Assembly (NCBI RefSeq): GCF_029210375.1
Contig: NZ_JARGER010000040.1
Location: 59,007-123,006, forward strand
Direction of reading: 5' to 3'
From: Nocardioides sp. YIM 152315
GTDB lineage: Bacteria > Actinomycetota > Actinomycetes > Propionibacteriales > Nocardioidaceae
DNA length: 64,000 nt
Each line of letters opens with the position of its first letter. Positions within the stretch are counted from its first letter, which is position 1. Below the pieces are notes generated by a model. That model had not been told where the DNA came from, ran no database searches, and worked only from the letters and a program-made list of their open reading frames with translations. Of the stretch, positions 16,283 to 24,799 are shown in pieces. A program made the translations under genes and the position numbers.

Positions 16283-17044
16283 ATGGGGACGCTGCGGGAG
16301 CCGACGCGCCGCGAACGCCAGCGCGAGGCGACGTACGACGAGATCGTCCGCGCCTCCCGAGAGCTCCTGGCCGAGGGTGCCGAGCTGTCCCTGCGGGCCG
16401 TCGCAGCGCGGATGGGCGTCACCGCGCCCGCGCTCTACCGCTACGTCGCGAGCTACCAGGAGCTCGTCGACCTCGTCGCGTACGAGATCGACAAGGCGGC
16501 GACCATCGGCTTCCGCGCGGCGGCCGACGAGCTGCCCGAGGACGACTACGCCGGCCGGCTCCTGGTGTCCACCACGGCGTTCCGCCAGTGGGCGCTGGCC
16601 AGTCCGCGCGAGTTCGGGCTGGTCTTCGCCAACCCGGTCGCCGACGCCGCGTGCGTGCGCCGCGAGCAGCTCACCCTCGCCTCGTCCGGCCACCTGCTGA
16701 CCGGCCAGATGCGAGCGCTGTGGGAGCACACGCACCACCCGATCCCGTCCCTCGAGGAGCTGCCCGCCGCCGTGCGGGAGTCCGTGCTCGACCCGGTCAT
16801 CCCCGCCGAGGTCGAGGGACTCGCGCCGGCCGAGCGCGGCCTCGTCTGGCTGTACATGCAGGGCTGGACGCAGCTCTACGGCGTGGTCGCCCTCGAGGTG
16901 TTCGGGCACATGGACCCGCGGGTCATCGAGTCCGGCGAGATGTTCGTCGACACGCTCCGCCACTTCGTCCCCCGCCTCGGCCTCGCCGACGACTGGCCGC
17001 GTCTGGAGAGGCTCGTCCGCGAGCGGCTGGCCTCAGCGCAGTAG
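16283..17044 (+). CDS. TetR/AcrR-family transcriptional regulator
   Basis: A 253-residue repressor. The N-terminal helix-turn-helix reads TYDEIVRASRELLAEGAELSLRAVAARMGVTAPALYRYV in outline, with recognition helix VTAPALYRYV at about residues 45-55. The C-terminal ligand domain resembles the WHG-type group common in actinobacteria. ATG follows AAGGGAGA. It is divergent from the MMPL transporter, which it likely represses. Its stop overlaps the convergent sirtuin gene by 12 bp. Confidence 0.88.
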   Translation: MGTLREPTRRERQREATYDEIVRASRELLAEGAELSLRAVAARMGVTAPALYRYVASYQELVDLVAYEIDKAATIGFRAAADELPEDDYAGRLLVSTTAFRQWALASPREFGLVFANPVADAACVRREQLTLASSGHLLTGQMRALWEHTHHPIPSLEELPAAVRESVLDPVIPAEVEGLAPAERGLVWLYMQGWTQLYGVVALEVFGHMDPRVIESGEMFVDTLRHFVPRLGLADDWPRLERLVRERLASAQ

Positions 17045-17722
17045 GTCCTCGACCCACTCGGGCACGAGCACCGAGGCCGGTCCGTGCCTCGCCTCGTCGA
17101 AGAGGTGGGTGCCGGCGCTGGGCTCGAGGTTGAGCTCGAGGGTCCGCACACCCCGCGCCGCCGCGTGCTGCACGAACCCGGCCGCCGGGTAGACCGCGCC
17201 CGAGGTGCCGATCGAGACGAACACGTCGGCCTCGTCGAGCGCGGCGACGATCCGGTCCATCTCGTAGGGCACCTCGCCGAACCACACGACGTCGGGACGC
17301 AGCTCGGTGACCCCGCACCGCGGGCACGGCGGCAGGTCGACGAGGTCGTCGTACCAGTCTGTGCGGCCGTCGCAGGCACGGCACCACGCGGCCCGCAGCC
17401 GGCCGTGCATGTGCACGACCCTCGTGGAGCCGCCGCGCTCGTGGAGGTCGTCGATGTTCTGGGTGACGACGAGCAGGTCGTCGCCGATCGCCTCCTCCAG
17501 CCGCGCGAGTGCCCGGTGCGCCGGGTTGGGCTCGACGCCGGCGAGCGCCGCGCGCCGGGCGTCGTAGAAGCGGTGCACGACGGTCGGCCGGTGCTCGAAC
17601 GCCTCCGGCGTCGCGACGTCCTCCACCCGGTGGCCCTCCCACAGGCCGTCCGCGGCACGGAAGGTCGGCACGCCGCTCTCGGCCGAGACGCCGGCCCCGG
17701 TGAGCACGACGATCCTGGTCAT
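17033..17722 (-). CDS. cobB: NAD-dependent protein deacylase (sirtuin)
   Basis: A 229-residue sirtuin that removes acyl groups from lysines using NAD+. Visible motifs are GAGVSAESGVPTFR, TQNIDDLHERGG, the catalytic His in VVHMHG, and a zinc site with two Cys pairs (CRACD, CPRCG). It lacks the long N-terminal region of eukaryotic sirtuins. Its ATG overlaps the stop of the upstream methyltransferase gene (ATGA), making it the last gene of a GTPase-methyltransferase-sirtuin operon. Confidence 0.93.
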   Translation of the reverse strand: MTRIVVLTGAGVSAESGVPTFRAADGLWEGHRVEDVATPEAFEHRPTVVHRFYDARRAALAGVEPNPAHRALARLEEAIGDDLLVVTQNIDDLHERGGSTRVVHMHGRLRAAWCRACDGRTDWYDDLVDLPPCPRCGVTELRPDVVWFGEVPYEMDRIVAALDEADVFVSIGTSGAVYPAAGFVQHAAARGVRTLELNLEPSAGTHLFDEARHGPASVLVPEWVEDLLR

Positions 17723-18339
17723 CGGCGGGGCTCCGCGTAGAGGACGACGACGTAGCCGTCGGCGGGGTCGAACGCGTCGCCGTCCCAGGTGCTGTAGCGC
17801 ATCACCGCGTCGAGGCCGAGCACGCCGAACGCCGCGTCGACGTCGGCGAGGTCGGTCGGCGGGCAGCCCTGCGGCAGGTGCGCGGCGTCGAGGCCGAAGC
17901 CGCACACGACGACCCCGCCGGGCGTCAGGTGTGCGCCCAGCCGCTCGCACGCGTCGAGGAGCGTGCCCGGATCGAGAAGCGGGACGGTGTTGCCGGCGAC
18001 GAGCACCAGGTCGAAGGTCTCGCCGAGGTCGAACGTCGCGAGGTCGCCCGATCGCCAGTCCAGGCCCGGCGCCTCGGCGCGCGCGACGTCGAGCATCGAC
18101 TCGTCGAGGTCGACCCCGACGACGTCGTACCCGAGCTCGGCGAGCCGGATCGCGATCCGGCCGGTCCCGCAGCCCGCGTCGAGGATCCGGGCAGGAGCAG
18201 GAAACAGGTCGGCCACGAACGCCGCCTCGCCGTGCACGTCGTCCCCGCGCTCGCGCAGGGCGCGGAAGCGCTCGGCGTACCGCTGCGCGTAGTGGTCACC
18301 CGCGGTCTCCTTGGCGATGCGCTCCCAGCGAGTGCTCAC
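17719..18339 (-). CDS. Class I SAM-dependent methyltransferase
   Basis: A 206-residue protein with the SAM-binding motif I ILDAGCGTGRIAIRLAELGYDVVGVDLD (residues about 45-72), then motif II LVLVAGNTVPLLDPG. The substrate is unknown. The GTG at 18339 overlaps the GTPase stop (GTGA), which decides the start; the longer upstream reading is arginine-rich shadow. It sits between an Era-like GTPase and a sirtuin, all overlapping, so the three are co-translated. Confidence 0.85.
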   Translation of the reverse strand: MSTRWERIAKETAGDHYAQRYAERFRALRERGDDVHGEAAFVADLFPAPARILDAGCGTGRIAIRLAELGYDVVGVDLDESMLDVARAEAPGLDWRSGDLATFDLGETFDLVLVAGNTVPLLDPGTLLDACERLGAHLTPGGVVVCGFGLDAAHLPQGCPPTDLADVDAAFGVLGLDAVMRYSTWDGDAFDPADGYVVVLYAEPRR

Positions 18340-19469
18340 GACGGCGGTCCGCGACGGGAGGCCAGCGACTTGAACTCCTCCATGAACACCCGGTGGATCC
18401 GGTCGCTGTCGAGCGCACCGCCGACGGTCCGCAGCTCGCCGTGCGCGAGCCGCTCGCAGACCCGCACCCACGCGTGCCCCATCGCGTAGGTGAAGGTCCC
18501 GGCCACGGTGGCGTTGATCGTGCCCGCGACGGCGGTGCCGGCGCCGGGCACGAACTTGATCAGGTTGCCCACCAGGGAGCGGCCGGCCGTCGTCGCCGCG
18601 GCCGTGGCGGCGATCGAGGCGGCCGTCGACCGCTCGATGGAGATCCCGTAGGTGACGGCGATCGAGGCCATCATCGTCAGCTGGAGGGGGACGAGGATGG
18701 CGGCGTCGGAGAAGGGGATGGGGGAGGCCCCGGCGGTGGTCGCCGCCCCCGTCGCCAGCTTGATCGCAGCCTCCGCGCGCTCGCGCTTGCGGTCGAAGTC
18801 AATGCGCTGAGCCGCCGTGATCGCGTGGGCGACGCCCGAGGGCGCACCGCGAAAGGTGGCATCGAGGAGCTCCTGGAGGCCGTACGCCGCCTGCCCGGTG
18901 AACTCGTCGTCCCGGGCCATCGTGTAGTGGATCAGCCCGTCCTGGACCGGCAGGTCCAGCGCGGCGATGCTCGCGGCGAGCGCCTCGGCGTCGGGATGGA
19001 CGCGGGTGCCGGAGCGGGGCACCTGGGTGAGCACCAGGATCACCGGCAGCCCGAGCTCGTGCAGCGCGCGGACGAACTCGCCCTCGGTCGGCTCGAAGCG
19101 CCGGTCGCCCGCCCGGACGCAGTACCACGCCACGTGGATCTGCTCCGCCAGGGGCTTGCGCCGCATCCCGTGGAGGTAGTCCCGGAGCTCGGAGATCAGC
19201 AGGTCGTTGTCGCGCCCGACCTCGAGCCCGCGGGTGTCGAGCACCCCGAGCGTGCCGCTCTGGTGCAGGTAGAGATGCTCCGCGCGGGTGACCGGCTCGC
19301 CGATCCCGGTCTCCGCGATCTCGCTGCCGAAGATCGCGTTGACGAGCGTGCTCTTGCCGACCCCGGTCTTGCCGAAGATCGCCAGGTTGAAGCGGCCGAC
19401 CTCCTCCGCCTGGTCCTTCCACGCCTTCCCGAAGGCCTGGCCGAACCACTCGTCCCTCGGCTTCGCCAT
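18336..19469 (-). CDS. Era/TrmE-like small GTPase with hydrophobic C-terminal domain
   Basis: A 377-residue protein. The GTPase domain (about 25-190) has G1 GKTGVGKST, G3 DTRG, and TQVP in the G4 position in place of NKxD. The C-terminal region (about 230-340) has Ala/Gly/Thr-rich hydrophobic helices that could insert in membrane, as in YcjF/DUF697-type proteins. Its role is unknown. It begins the operon with the methyltransferase and sirtuin. The altered G4 motif suggests relaxed guanine specificity or an unusual loop. Confidence 0.8.
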   Translation of the reverse strand: MAKPRDEWFGQAFGKAWKDQAEEVGRFNLAIFGKTGVGKSTLVNAIFGSEIAETGIGEPVTRAEHLYLHQSGTLGVLDTRGLEVGRDNDLLISELRDYLHGMRRKPLAEQIHVAWYCVRAGDRRFEPTEGEFVRALHELGLPVILVLTQVPRSGTRVHPDAEALAASIAALDLPVQDGLIHYTMARDDEFTGQAAYGLQELLDATFRGAPSGVAHAITAAQRIDFDRKRERAEAAIKLATGAATTAGASPIPFSDAAILVPLQLTMMASIAVTYGISIERSTAASIAATAAATTAGRSLVGNLIKFVPGAGTAVAGTINATVAGTFTYAMGHAWVRVCERLAHGELRTVGGALDSDRIHRVFMEEFKSLASRRGPPS

Positions 19470-19560
19470 GGCTCAAGCGTCTCAGAGCGGCGCAACCGGT
19501 GGGCGAGGTGCGAGGGCTGCCACGCCCGAGCCTCGAAGCCGCACGCCCGACAGCCAGCGC

Positions 19561-20493
19561 TCAGTAGTACCAGGGGTACGGCGACCAGTCGGGGTCGCGC
19601 TTCTCGAGGAACTGGTCGCGGCCCTCCTGGGCCTCGTCGGTCATGTACGCGAGCCGGGTGGTCTCGCCGGCGAAGAGCTGCTGGCCGACCAGGCCGTCGT
19701 CGATGAGGTTGAAGGAGTACTTGAGCATCCGTTGCGCGGTGGGCGACTTGCCGTTGACGAGCCGGCCCCATTCCAGCGCGGTCCTCTCGAGCTCGGCGTG
19801 CGGGACCGCGCGGTTGACCGTGCCCATCCGGACTCCGTCCTCGGCGGAGTACTCCTGGCCGAGGAAGAAGATCTCTCGGGCGTACTTCTGGCCCACCTGG
19901 CGGGCGAGGTACGCCGAGCCGAAGCCGCCGTCGAACGAGCCGACGTCGGCGTCGGTCTGCTTGAAGCGGGCCTCCTCGGACGAGGCGAGCGTCAGGTCGC
20001 AGACCACGTGCAGGCTGTGGCCTCCGCCGGCTGTCCACCCGGGGACGACGCAGATGACGACCTTCGGCATGAACCGGATGAGCCGCTGCACCTCGAGGAT
20101 GTGCAACCGGGCGAGCCGCGCCTTGTCGACGGTCTCGGCGGACTCGCCCTCGGCGCCGTGCTGATTTTCATACATGTAGCCGGCGCGGCCGCGGATGCGC
20201 TGGTCGCCGCCGGTGCAGAACGCCCACTTGCCGTTCTTCGCGCTCGGACCGTTGCCGGTCAGGAGCACGCAGCCCACGTCGGAGGTGGTGCGCGCGTGCT
20301 CGAGCACCCGGAGGAGCTCGTCGACGGTGTGCGGCCGGAAGGCGTTCAGGACGTCGGGTCGGTCGAACGCGACCCGCACGGTGCCGTGCGCCCTCGCCCG
20401 GTGGTAGGTCAGGTCGGTCAGGTCGTCGAAGCCGGGCACGGCGTCCCAGTCGGCGGCGTCGAAGATCTCGGACACCCCGTCGATTGCGCTCAT
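19561..20493 (-). CDS. menB: 1,4-dihydroxy-2-naphthoyl-CoA synthase MenB
   Basis: A 310-residue crotonase-family enzyme closing the naphthoate ring in menaquinone synthesis. Key features: GKWAFCTGGDQRIRGR (oxyanion hole and acidic residue), the disordered-loop segment GYMYENQHGAEG, VPGWTAGGGHSLHVVCDLTLAS, and the C-terminal SPYPWYY. It is unlinked to other men genes here. ATG at 20493 is chosen; TAGCCT lies 8 nt upstream and no Shine-Dalgarno is seen, so the message may be leaderless. An upstream in-frame extension to 20556 would overlap the divergent gene. Confidence 0.95.
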   Translation of the reverse strand: MSAIDGVSEIFDAADWDAVPGFDDLTDLTYHRARAHGTVRVAFDRPDVLNAFRPHTVDELLRVLEHARTTSDVGCVLLTGNGPSAKNGKWAFCTGGDQRIRGRAGYMYENQHGAEGESAETVDKARLARLHILEVQRLIRFMPKVVICVVPGWTAGGGHSLHVVCDLTLASSEEARFKQTDADVGSFDGGFGSAYLARQVGQKYAREIFFLGQEYSAEDGVRMGTVNRAVPHAELERTALEWGRLVNGKSPTAQRMLKYSFNLIDDGLVGQQLFAGETTRLAYMTDEAQEGRDQFLEKRDPDWSPYPWYY

Positions 20494-20549
20494 GACCGAG
20501 GAGGCTATCCCCGGGGAATGCGCACGCAGCCGGTGGGCATTGAGCAGGT

Positions 20550-20993
20550 ATGGCACTTCAAGGCGAGTACGAGCCGAGCCCCGCTCAGTGGGTACGTGAC
20601 CAGGTCGAGAAGTTCGAGGCGACCGACGGCCAGGAGGCCAACATCCTCCAGGGCAGACCGGAGTGGCCGATCGTCGTGATCACCTCGCGTGGCGCGAAGT
20701 CGGGCAAGCTCCGCAAGAACCCGGTCATGCGGGTGGAGAAGGACGGCGTGTACGCCGCGGTCGCCTCGAAGGGCGGCGCCCCGGAGCACCCGACCTGGTA
20801 CCACAACTTCCTCGAGCACCCCGAGGTCGACCTGCAGGACAAGGGCGAGAAGCACACCTACCGCGTCCGGGTCGCCGACGGCGCCGAGCGGGCCGAGTGG
20901 TGGGAGCGTGCCGTCGCACAGTACTCGCCGTACGCCGACTACCAGGAGAAGACCGACCGGGAGATCCCGGTCTTCCTGCTCGAGCGGGCCTGA
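20550..20993 (+). CDS. F420-dependent (deazaflavin) nitroreductase family protein, Ddn-like
   Basis: A 147-residue split-barrel protein of the deazaflavin-dependent nitroreductase family. Hallmarks are VVITSRGAKSGKLRKNPVMRVEKDGVYAAVASKGGAPEHPTWYHN in outline and WWERAVAQYSPYADYQEKTDREIPVFLLE at the C-terminus. These proteins bind F420H2 and reduce quinones or similar compounds; the natural substrate here is unknown. It fits with npdG elsewhere in the window, which also implies F420 use. It lies 19 bp upstream of an MFS gene on the same strand. Confidence 0.9.
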   Translation: MALQGEYEPSPAQWVRDQVEKFEATDGQEANILQGRPEWPIVVITSRGAKSGKLRKNPVMRVEKDGVYAAVASKGGAPEHPTWYHNFLEHPEVDLQDKGEKHTYRVRVADGAERAEWWERAVAQYSPYADYQEKTDREIPVFLLERA

Positions 20994-21012
20994 AAGCCAG
21001 CACAATGCGCCT

Positions 21013-22332
21013 GTGACCACCGACGCGGGCGCCTCTGAACCAGGACTGCGCCGCTCCGCACTGGCCGAGCCGCTCGACACACCGCCGGTGCGATGGGTGG
21101 CCTTCCTGACGCTGGCCAGCATCGGGCTGTGGGCCGGCTTCTTCGGCCCGATCCAGGTGCTGCTCGCGCAGCAGGCCGAGGCGATCGACGAGGAGAGCAA
21201 GAAGCAGATCCTCGCGGTGGTCCTCGGGCTGGGCGCGGCGACGTCGGTCGTGTGCAACCCGGTCTTCGGGGCGTTCTCCGACCGGACCCGGCTGCGACTG
21301 GGTCGCCGCCTCCCGTGGGTGATCGGCGGCGCGGCCGGCGGTGCGCTGTCGCTGCTGCTCCTGAGCGTCGCCGACAGCGTCGTCGTGATGGCGATCGGCT
21401 GGTGCGGTGTCCAGGCGACCCTGAACGCGATGCTCGCCGCCGTCACCGCGACCGTGCCCGACCAGGTGCCGGTCGGCCGGCGGGGGACCGTGGGGGGCGT
21501 CCTCGCGATCGCCCAGACCCTCGGCGTCATCGGCGGCACCGGCATCGCCGCGGCCACCGGCAGCATCGCGGCCGGCTACACGGTGACCGCCGTCGTGCTG
21601 ATCGTGCTGACCATCCCCTGGTGCCTCGACGCGCGGGACGTGCCGCTCGCGCCCGACGAGCGCCCGGCGCCCTTCGAGTGGGGCTCCTTCCTGCGCGGCT
21701 TCTGGATCTCTCCACGCACCCACCCCGACTTCGCGTGGGCGTGGACCACTCGCTTCCTGGTCAACCTCTGCAACGCGCTCGGCCTGCTCTACCTCCTCTA
21801 CTACATGCAGGACGTGCTCGGCTTCGCCGAGGACGACGCCGACGAGCGGGTCTTCCTGCTCACCGCGATCTACGGCATCACCGTGATGGCGACCGCGGTC
21901 GCCTTCGGCGCGTGGAGCGACCGCATCGGGAAGCGGAAGGTCTTCGTCATCTGGTCGGGCATCGTCGCGGGCAGCGCGACCCTGATGCTCGCCATCGTCC
22001 AGTCGTGGCCCGCCGCCGTCGCGGCCGCCGTCCTCATGGGGGTCGGCTACGGCATCTACGTCTCCGTCGACTTCGCCCTGATCACCCAGGTGCTCCCGGG
22101 CGCCGAGGACCGCGCCAAGGACCTCGGCGTCATCAACATCGCCAACGCGCTGCCGCAGGTCTTCGCCCCCGGCATCGCCGCCCTGATCCTGATCCTCGTC
22201 GAGTCGCTCGGCGGGGTCACCGAGACCGACGGTGACGGCTTCTCAGTGGGCTACTGCGTGCTCTACCTCAGCGCGTTCACCGTCGCCGTCCTGGGCTCGA
22301 TCTTCGTCACCCGGATCAGGTCGGTGCCGTAA
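21013..22332 (+). CDS. MFS transporter, sugar/cation symporter-like
   Basis: A 439-residue, 12-helix facilitator. Signatures include GAFSDRTRLRLGRRLPWVIGG after helix 2-3 and WSDRIGKRKVFVIWSG in the second half, resembling GPH/SLC45-type sugar symporters rather than drug exporters. The GTG start at 21013 follows the Ddn-like gene; an ATG at 21005 is in another frame and stops after three codons. The substrate is unknown. It converges with the ACT-domain gene, leaving 11 bp. Confidence 0.85.
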   Translation: MTTDAGASEPGLRRSALAEPLDTPPVRWVAFLTLASIGLWAGFFGPIQVLLAQQAEAIDEESKKQILAVVLGLGAATSVVCNPVFGAFSDRTRLRLGRRLPWVIGGAAGGALSLLLLSVADSVVVMAIGWCGVQATLNAMLAAVTATVPDQVPVGRRGTVGGVLAIAQTLGVIGGTGIAAATGSIAAGYTVTAVVLIVLTIPWCLDARDVPLAPDERPAPFEWGSFLRGFWISPRTHPDFAWAWTTRFLVNLCNALGLLYLLYYMQDVLGFAEDDADERVFLLTAIYGITVMATAVAFGAWSDRIGKRKVFVIWSGIVAGSATLMLAIVQSWPAAVAAAVLMGVGYGIYVSVDFALITQVLPGAEDRAKDLGVINIANALPQVFAPGIAALILILVESLGGVTETDGDGFSVGYCVLYLSAFTVAVLGSIFVTRIRSVP

Positions 22333-22343
22333 CGGCCGGAGCG

Positions 22344-22970
22344 TCAGTGCGCGTCGGCCTTGGCGGCGGCCCGGGCGATCGACATCGCCAGCCCGACGAG
22401 GTGGCCGAGGCGGGCGATCTCGGAGGCGAGGAACTCCGGCCCGCCGCGGCGGCCGATCACGACGATCTCGGACTTGTTGAGGCGGGCCGCGCAGGCGATG
22501 GCGTTCTCGTCGTCGGTCTCGACCGACGCCGCGCGGTCGAGGGGCAGCCACGCGAGGTCGCGGGGCGCCGCCGCGGTGGTGTAGACGATGCCGTCGACCT
22601 TGCTCACGCGCGCCGCCCAGTCTGCGCGGAACGTCACCGGCAGCAGGTCGATGAGCCGGTCGAGCGCGACGTCGGGGTCGGCGGTCAGCTCCTCCACGGC
22701 CTCGAGGTCGAGGAAGATGTTGCCGCCCGCGGCGTACCTGCTGATCCAGACGACGCGTACGCCGTCGAGGGCGTTGCACGCGGACACGATCGAGTCGGGC
22801 ATCGCGCCGGGCGCCGTCTCGAGCAGCACGTCGTCGACGGCCACGCCGTCGTGGCGCTTCTCCACGATCTCGATGGCCCCGATGTCGCCGCCCGCCTGGC
22901 CGATCGTCGCCGCCAGTCGCCCGAGCGAGCCCGGGACGTCGGGCAGCTCCACGCGCAGCAGGAAGGGCAT
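22344..22970 (-). CDS. ACT domain-containing protein
   Basis: A 208-residue protein. The N-terminal ACT domain (residues 1-75) reads MPFLLRVELPDVPGSLGRL, with VVDDVLLE-like repeats. The remaining 130 residues contain LDRLIDLLPVTFRADWAARV and IVVIGRRGGPEF, a conserved actinobacterial arrangement without enzymatic motifs. It probably senses an amino acid or other small ligand; the partner is unknown. ATG follows GGAGAG. It sits downstream of recD with a 35-bp gap. Confidence 0.85.
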   Translation of the reverse strand: MPFLLRVELPDVPGSLGRLAATIGQAGGDIGAIEIVEKRHDGVAVDDVLLETAPGAMPDSIVSACNALDGVRVVWISRYAAGGNIFLDLEAVEELTADPDVALDRLIDLLPVTFRADWAARVSKVDGIVYTTAAAPRDLAWLPLDRAASVETDDENAIACAARLNKSEIVVIGRRGGPEFLASEIARLGHLVGLAMSIARAAAKADAH

Positions 22971-23005
22971 CGCACTCTCCAATCTGCCTCGACTCTGCCT
23001 CGACC

Positions 23006-24799
23006 CTAGCCCCGATCGGTTGCGCCGGTGTTTCGTCCACTCAGCCGGAGCCGGAGTCCGGTGGCCCGCTGCGCACGCGTGGCGACGGCGGCGCGTACGG
23101 CGGCCTCGGAGCCGACCACGCGCACGTGGTGTCGCGCGCGGGTGACCGCGGTGTAGAACAGCTCGAGCGTGAGCAGCCGTGAGCCCTCGTCGGGCAGCAG
23201 CACGGTGACCCGGTCGGCCTGGCTGCCCTGGCTCTTGTGGATCGTCATCGCGTGCATGGTCTCGACGGCGTCGAGACGCCCCGGCGCGAACTCCTTGAGC
23301 CGCCCCGAGCCGGCCACGAAGATCCGCCGCCGCGCACCCTGCCGCACCACCACGCCGGTCTCGCCGTTGTAGACGTCGAGCGCGTAGTCGTTGCTGGTCA
23401 CGAGCAGCGGGCGGCCGACGTACCACTGACCGCCACCCGGTCCGTGCAGGTCGACGTCGGGGTCCTCGCCGAGCCAGCGCTCGATGCGCTGGTTCCACCG
23501 GCGGACGCCGTAGGGGCCGTCGCGGTGGGCACACAGCAGCCGGTGGCGGTCGAGCTCCTCGAGCGCGCGCCCCGGCGCCTCGGCCGTCGCCGCCGCCCAC
23601 ACCGCCCGCGCCGCGGCGAGCGACTCGGGCCGCAGCGCCGCCTCGACCTCGGTCTCGTCGGAGGTGTCGACCCACGAGACCTGGTCGGACGGCGTGCACA
23701 GCACGTCGAGCACCGTGTCGGCGTCGCCGGTGCGCAGCGCCTCGGCGAGCGACTTGATGTCCTGCTCGGAGCGGAAGTTGGTGGACAGCGCCGAGACCGG
23801 CGAGTCCGGCCGGGCGTCGAACCCGGCGACCAGGTCGCTGAGCGCCGCGCCCGCCCCGACCGAGGTGAGCTGGCGCGGGTCGCCGACCAGCACCAGCCGG
23901 CAGTCGGGCCGCAGCGCCTCGAGCAGGCGGCCCATCATCGTGAGCTCGACCATCGACGACTCGTCGACGACGACCACGTCGTACTTGAGCCGGTTGCCGC
24001 GGTCATGGCGGAAGCGGGTCGCGTTGTCGGGACGCCAGCCCAGCAGCCGGTGGAGCGTCAGGCCGTCGAGCCGACCGACGAGTCCCGGCGCCTCGGGCCA
24101 CGATCTCGACACCTCCGCGAGCTCGGAGGCCACGGCCTCCTGGAGCCGGGTGGCGGCCTTGCCCGTGGGCGCCGCGAGCGCGATCGCCAGGCGGCCGCCG
24201 GCCTGGTCGGCGAGCAGCGTCAGCAGGCGCGCGACCGTCGTCGTCTTCCCGGTGCCGGGGCCGCCGGTGAGGATCGTCGTACGACGACGCAGGGCGGCCA
24301 CCACGGCGGCCCGCTGCTCGTCGCTGAAGTGCCCTGCCTCGACGCGCGCGAGCGCCGCCTCGAGCCGCGCCTGGTCGACGTCGGGCGGGGCCTGGGCGAG
24401 CCGGGCCTCGAGGTCGTCGTGGACCTGGGTCTCGAGCCGGTGGTAGCGATCGAGGTAGAGCAGGCCGAGCTCCCACCGGAGCGCGCCCGCGGCCACCAGC
24501 GGAGATGCCTCGATGGCGGGCACCCACTCGTCGCGGTCGGGCCGGTCGAGCTCCGGTGCGGTCGCGGCGACGGTGTCGAGGTCGAGGCAGACCGAGCCGC
24601 GGCGCACGGCGCGGACGGCGAGGGCGACGGCGAGGAGCACCCGCTCGTCGTCCTCGCCCCCGAGCACCCCGAGCCGCTGGGCGACGTGGACGTCCGAGGC
24701 GGTGAGCACGCCGGCGGCGTTGTAGGTCGCGAGCAGGCCACTCGCCCCGGTCGCGATCCGCCAGTCGTGGTCGCCGACGGGCTCGAAGAGCTCAGTCAC
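23006..24799 (-). CDS. recD: Exodeoxyribonuclease V subunit alpha RecD
   Basis: A 597-residue SF1B helicase, 5'-3' motor of RecBCD. Walker A is GGPGTGKTTT at about residues 178-187, Walker B is VVVDESSMVELTMMGRL, followed by LVLVGDPRQLTSVGAG. The C-terminal motif YTAVTRARHHVRVVG (motif VI) is intact. The GTG start overlaps the recB stop by 8 bp, so the genes are translationally coupled. Complete by length relative to E. coli RecD (608 residues). Confidence 0.94.
   Translation of the reverse strand: MTELFEPVGDHDWRIATGASGLLATYNAAGVLTASDVHVAQRLGVLGGEDDERVLLAVALAVRAVRRGSVCLDLDTVAATAPELDRPDRDEWVPAIEASPLVAAGALRWELGLLYLDRYHRLETQVHDDLEARLAQAPPDVDQARLEAALARVEAGHFSDEQRAAVVAALRRRTTILTGGPGTGKTTTVARLLTLLADQAGGRLAIALAAPTGKAATRLQEAVASELAEVSRSWPEAPGLVGRLDGLTLHRLLGWRPDNATRFRHDRGNRLKYDVVVVDESSMVELTMMGRLLEALRPDCRLVLVGDPRQLTSVGAGAALSDLVAGFDARPDSPVSALSTNFRSEQDIKSLAEALRTGDADTVLDVLCTPSDQVSWVDTSDETEVEAALRPESLAAARAVWAAATAEAPGRALEELDRHRLLCAHRDGPYGVRRWNQRIERWLGEDPDVDLHGPGGGQWYVGRPLLVTSNDYALDVYNGETGVVVRQGARRRIFVAGSGRLKEFAPGRLDAVETMHAMTIHKSQGSQADRVTVLLPDEGSRLLTLELFYTAVTRARHHVRVVGSEAAVRAAVATRAQRATGLRLRLSGRNTGATDRG

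Noticed and set aside
16129..16422. N-terminal extension of the MMPL transporter to 16422
   Set aside because: It would cross the whole divergent promoter and the TetR start, and the added sequence is Arg/Ser-rich; the ATG at 16131 gives the normal N-terminal helix.
17033..19469. The sirtuin-containing operon as an antiphage defence system
   Set aside because: The sirtuin has the full deacylase motif set with a zinc site, not a defence-type SIR2 NADase architecture, and there is no toxin, nuclease or mobile-element context. Kept only as an unusual operon.
19494..20556. Longer menB starting at 20556
   Set aside because: The added residues overlap the divergent Ddn-like gene and are not part of the MenB family; the ATG at 20493 gives the usual length.
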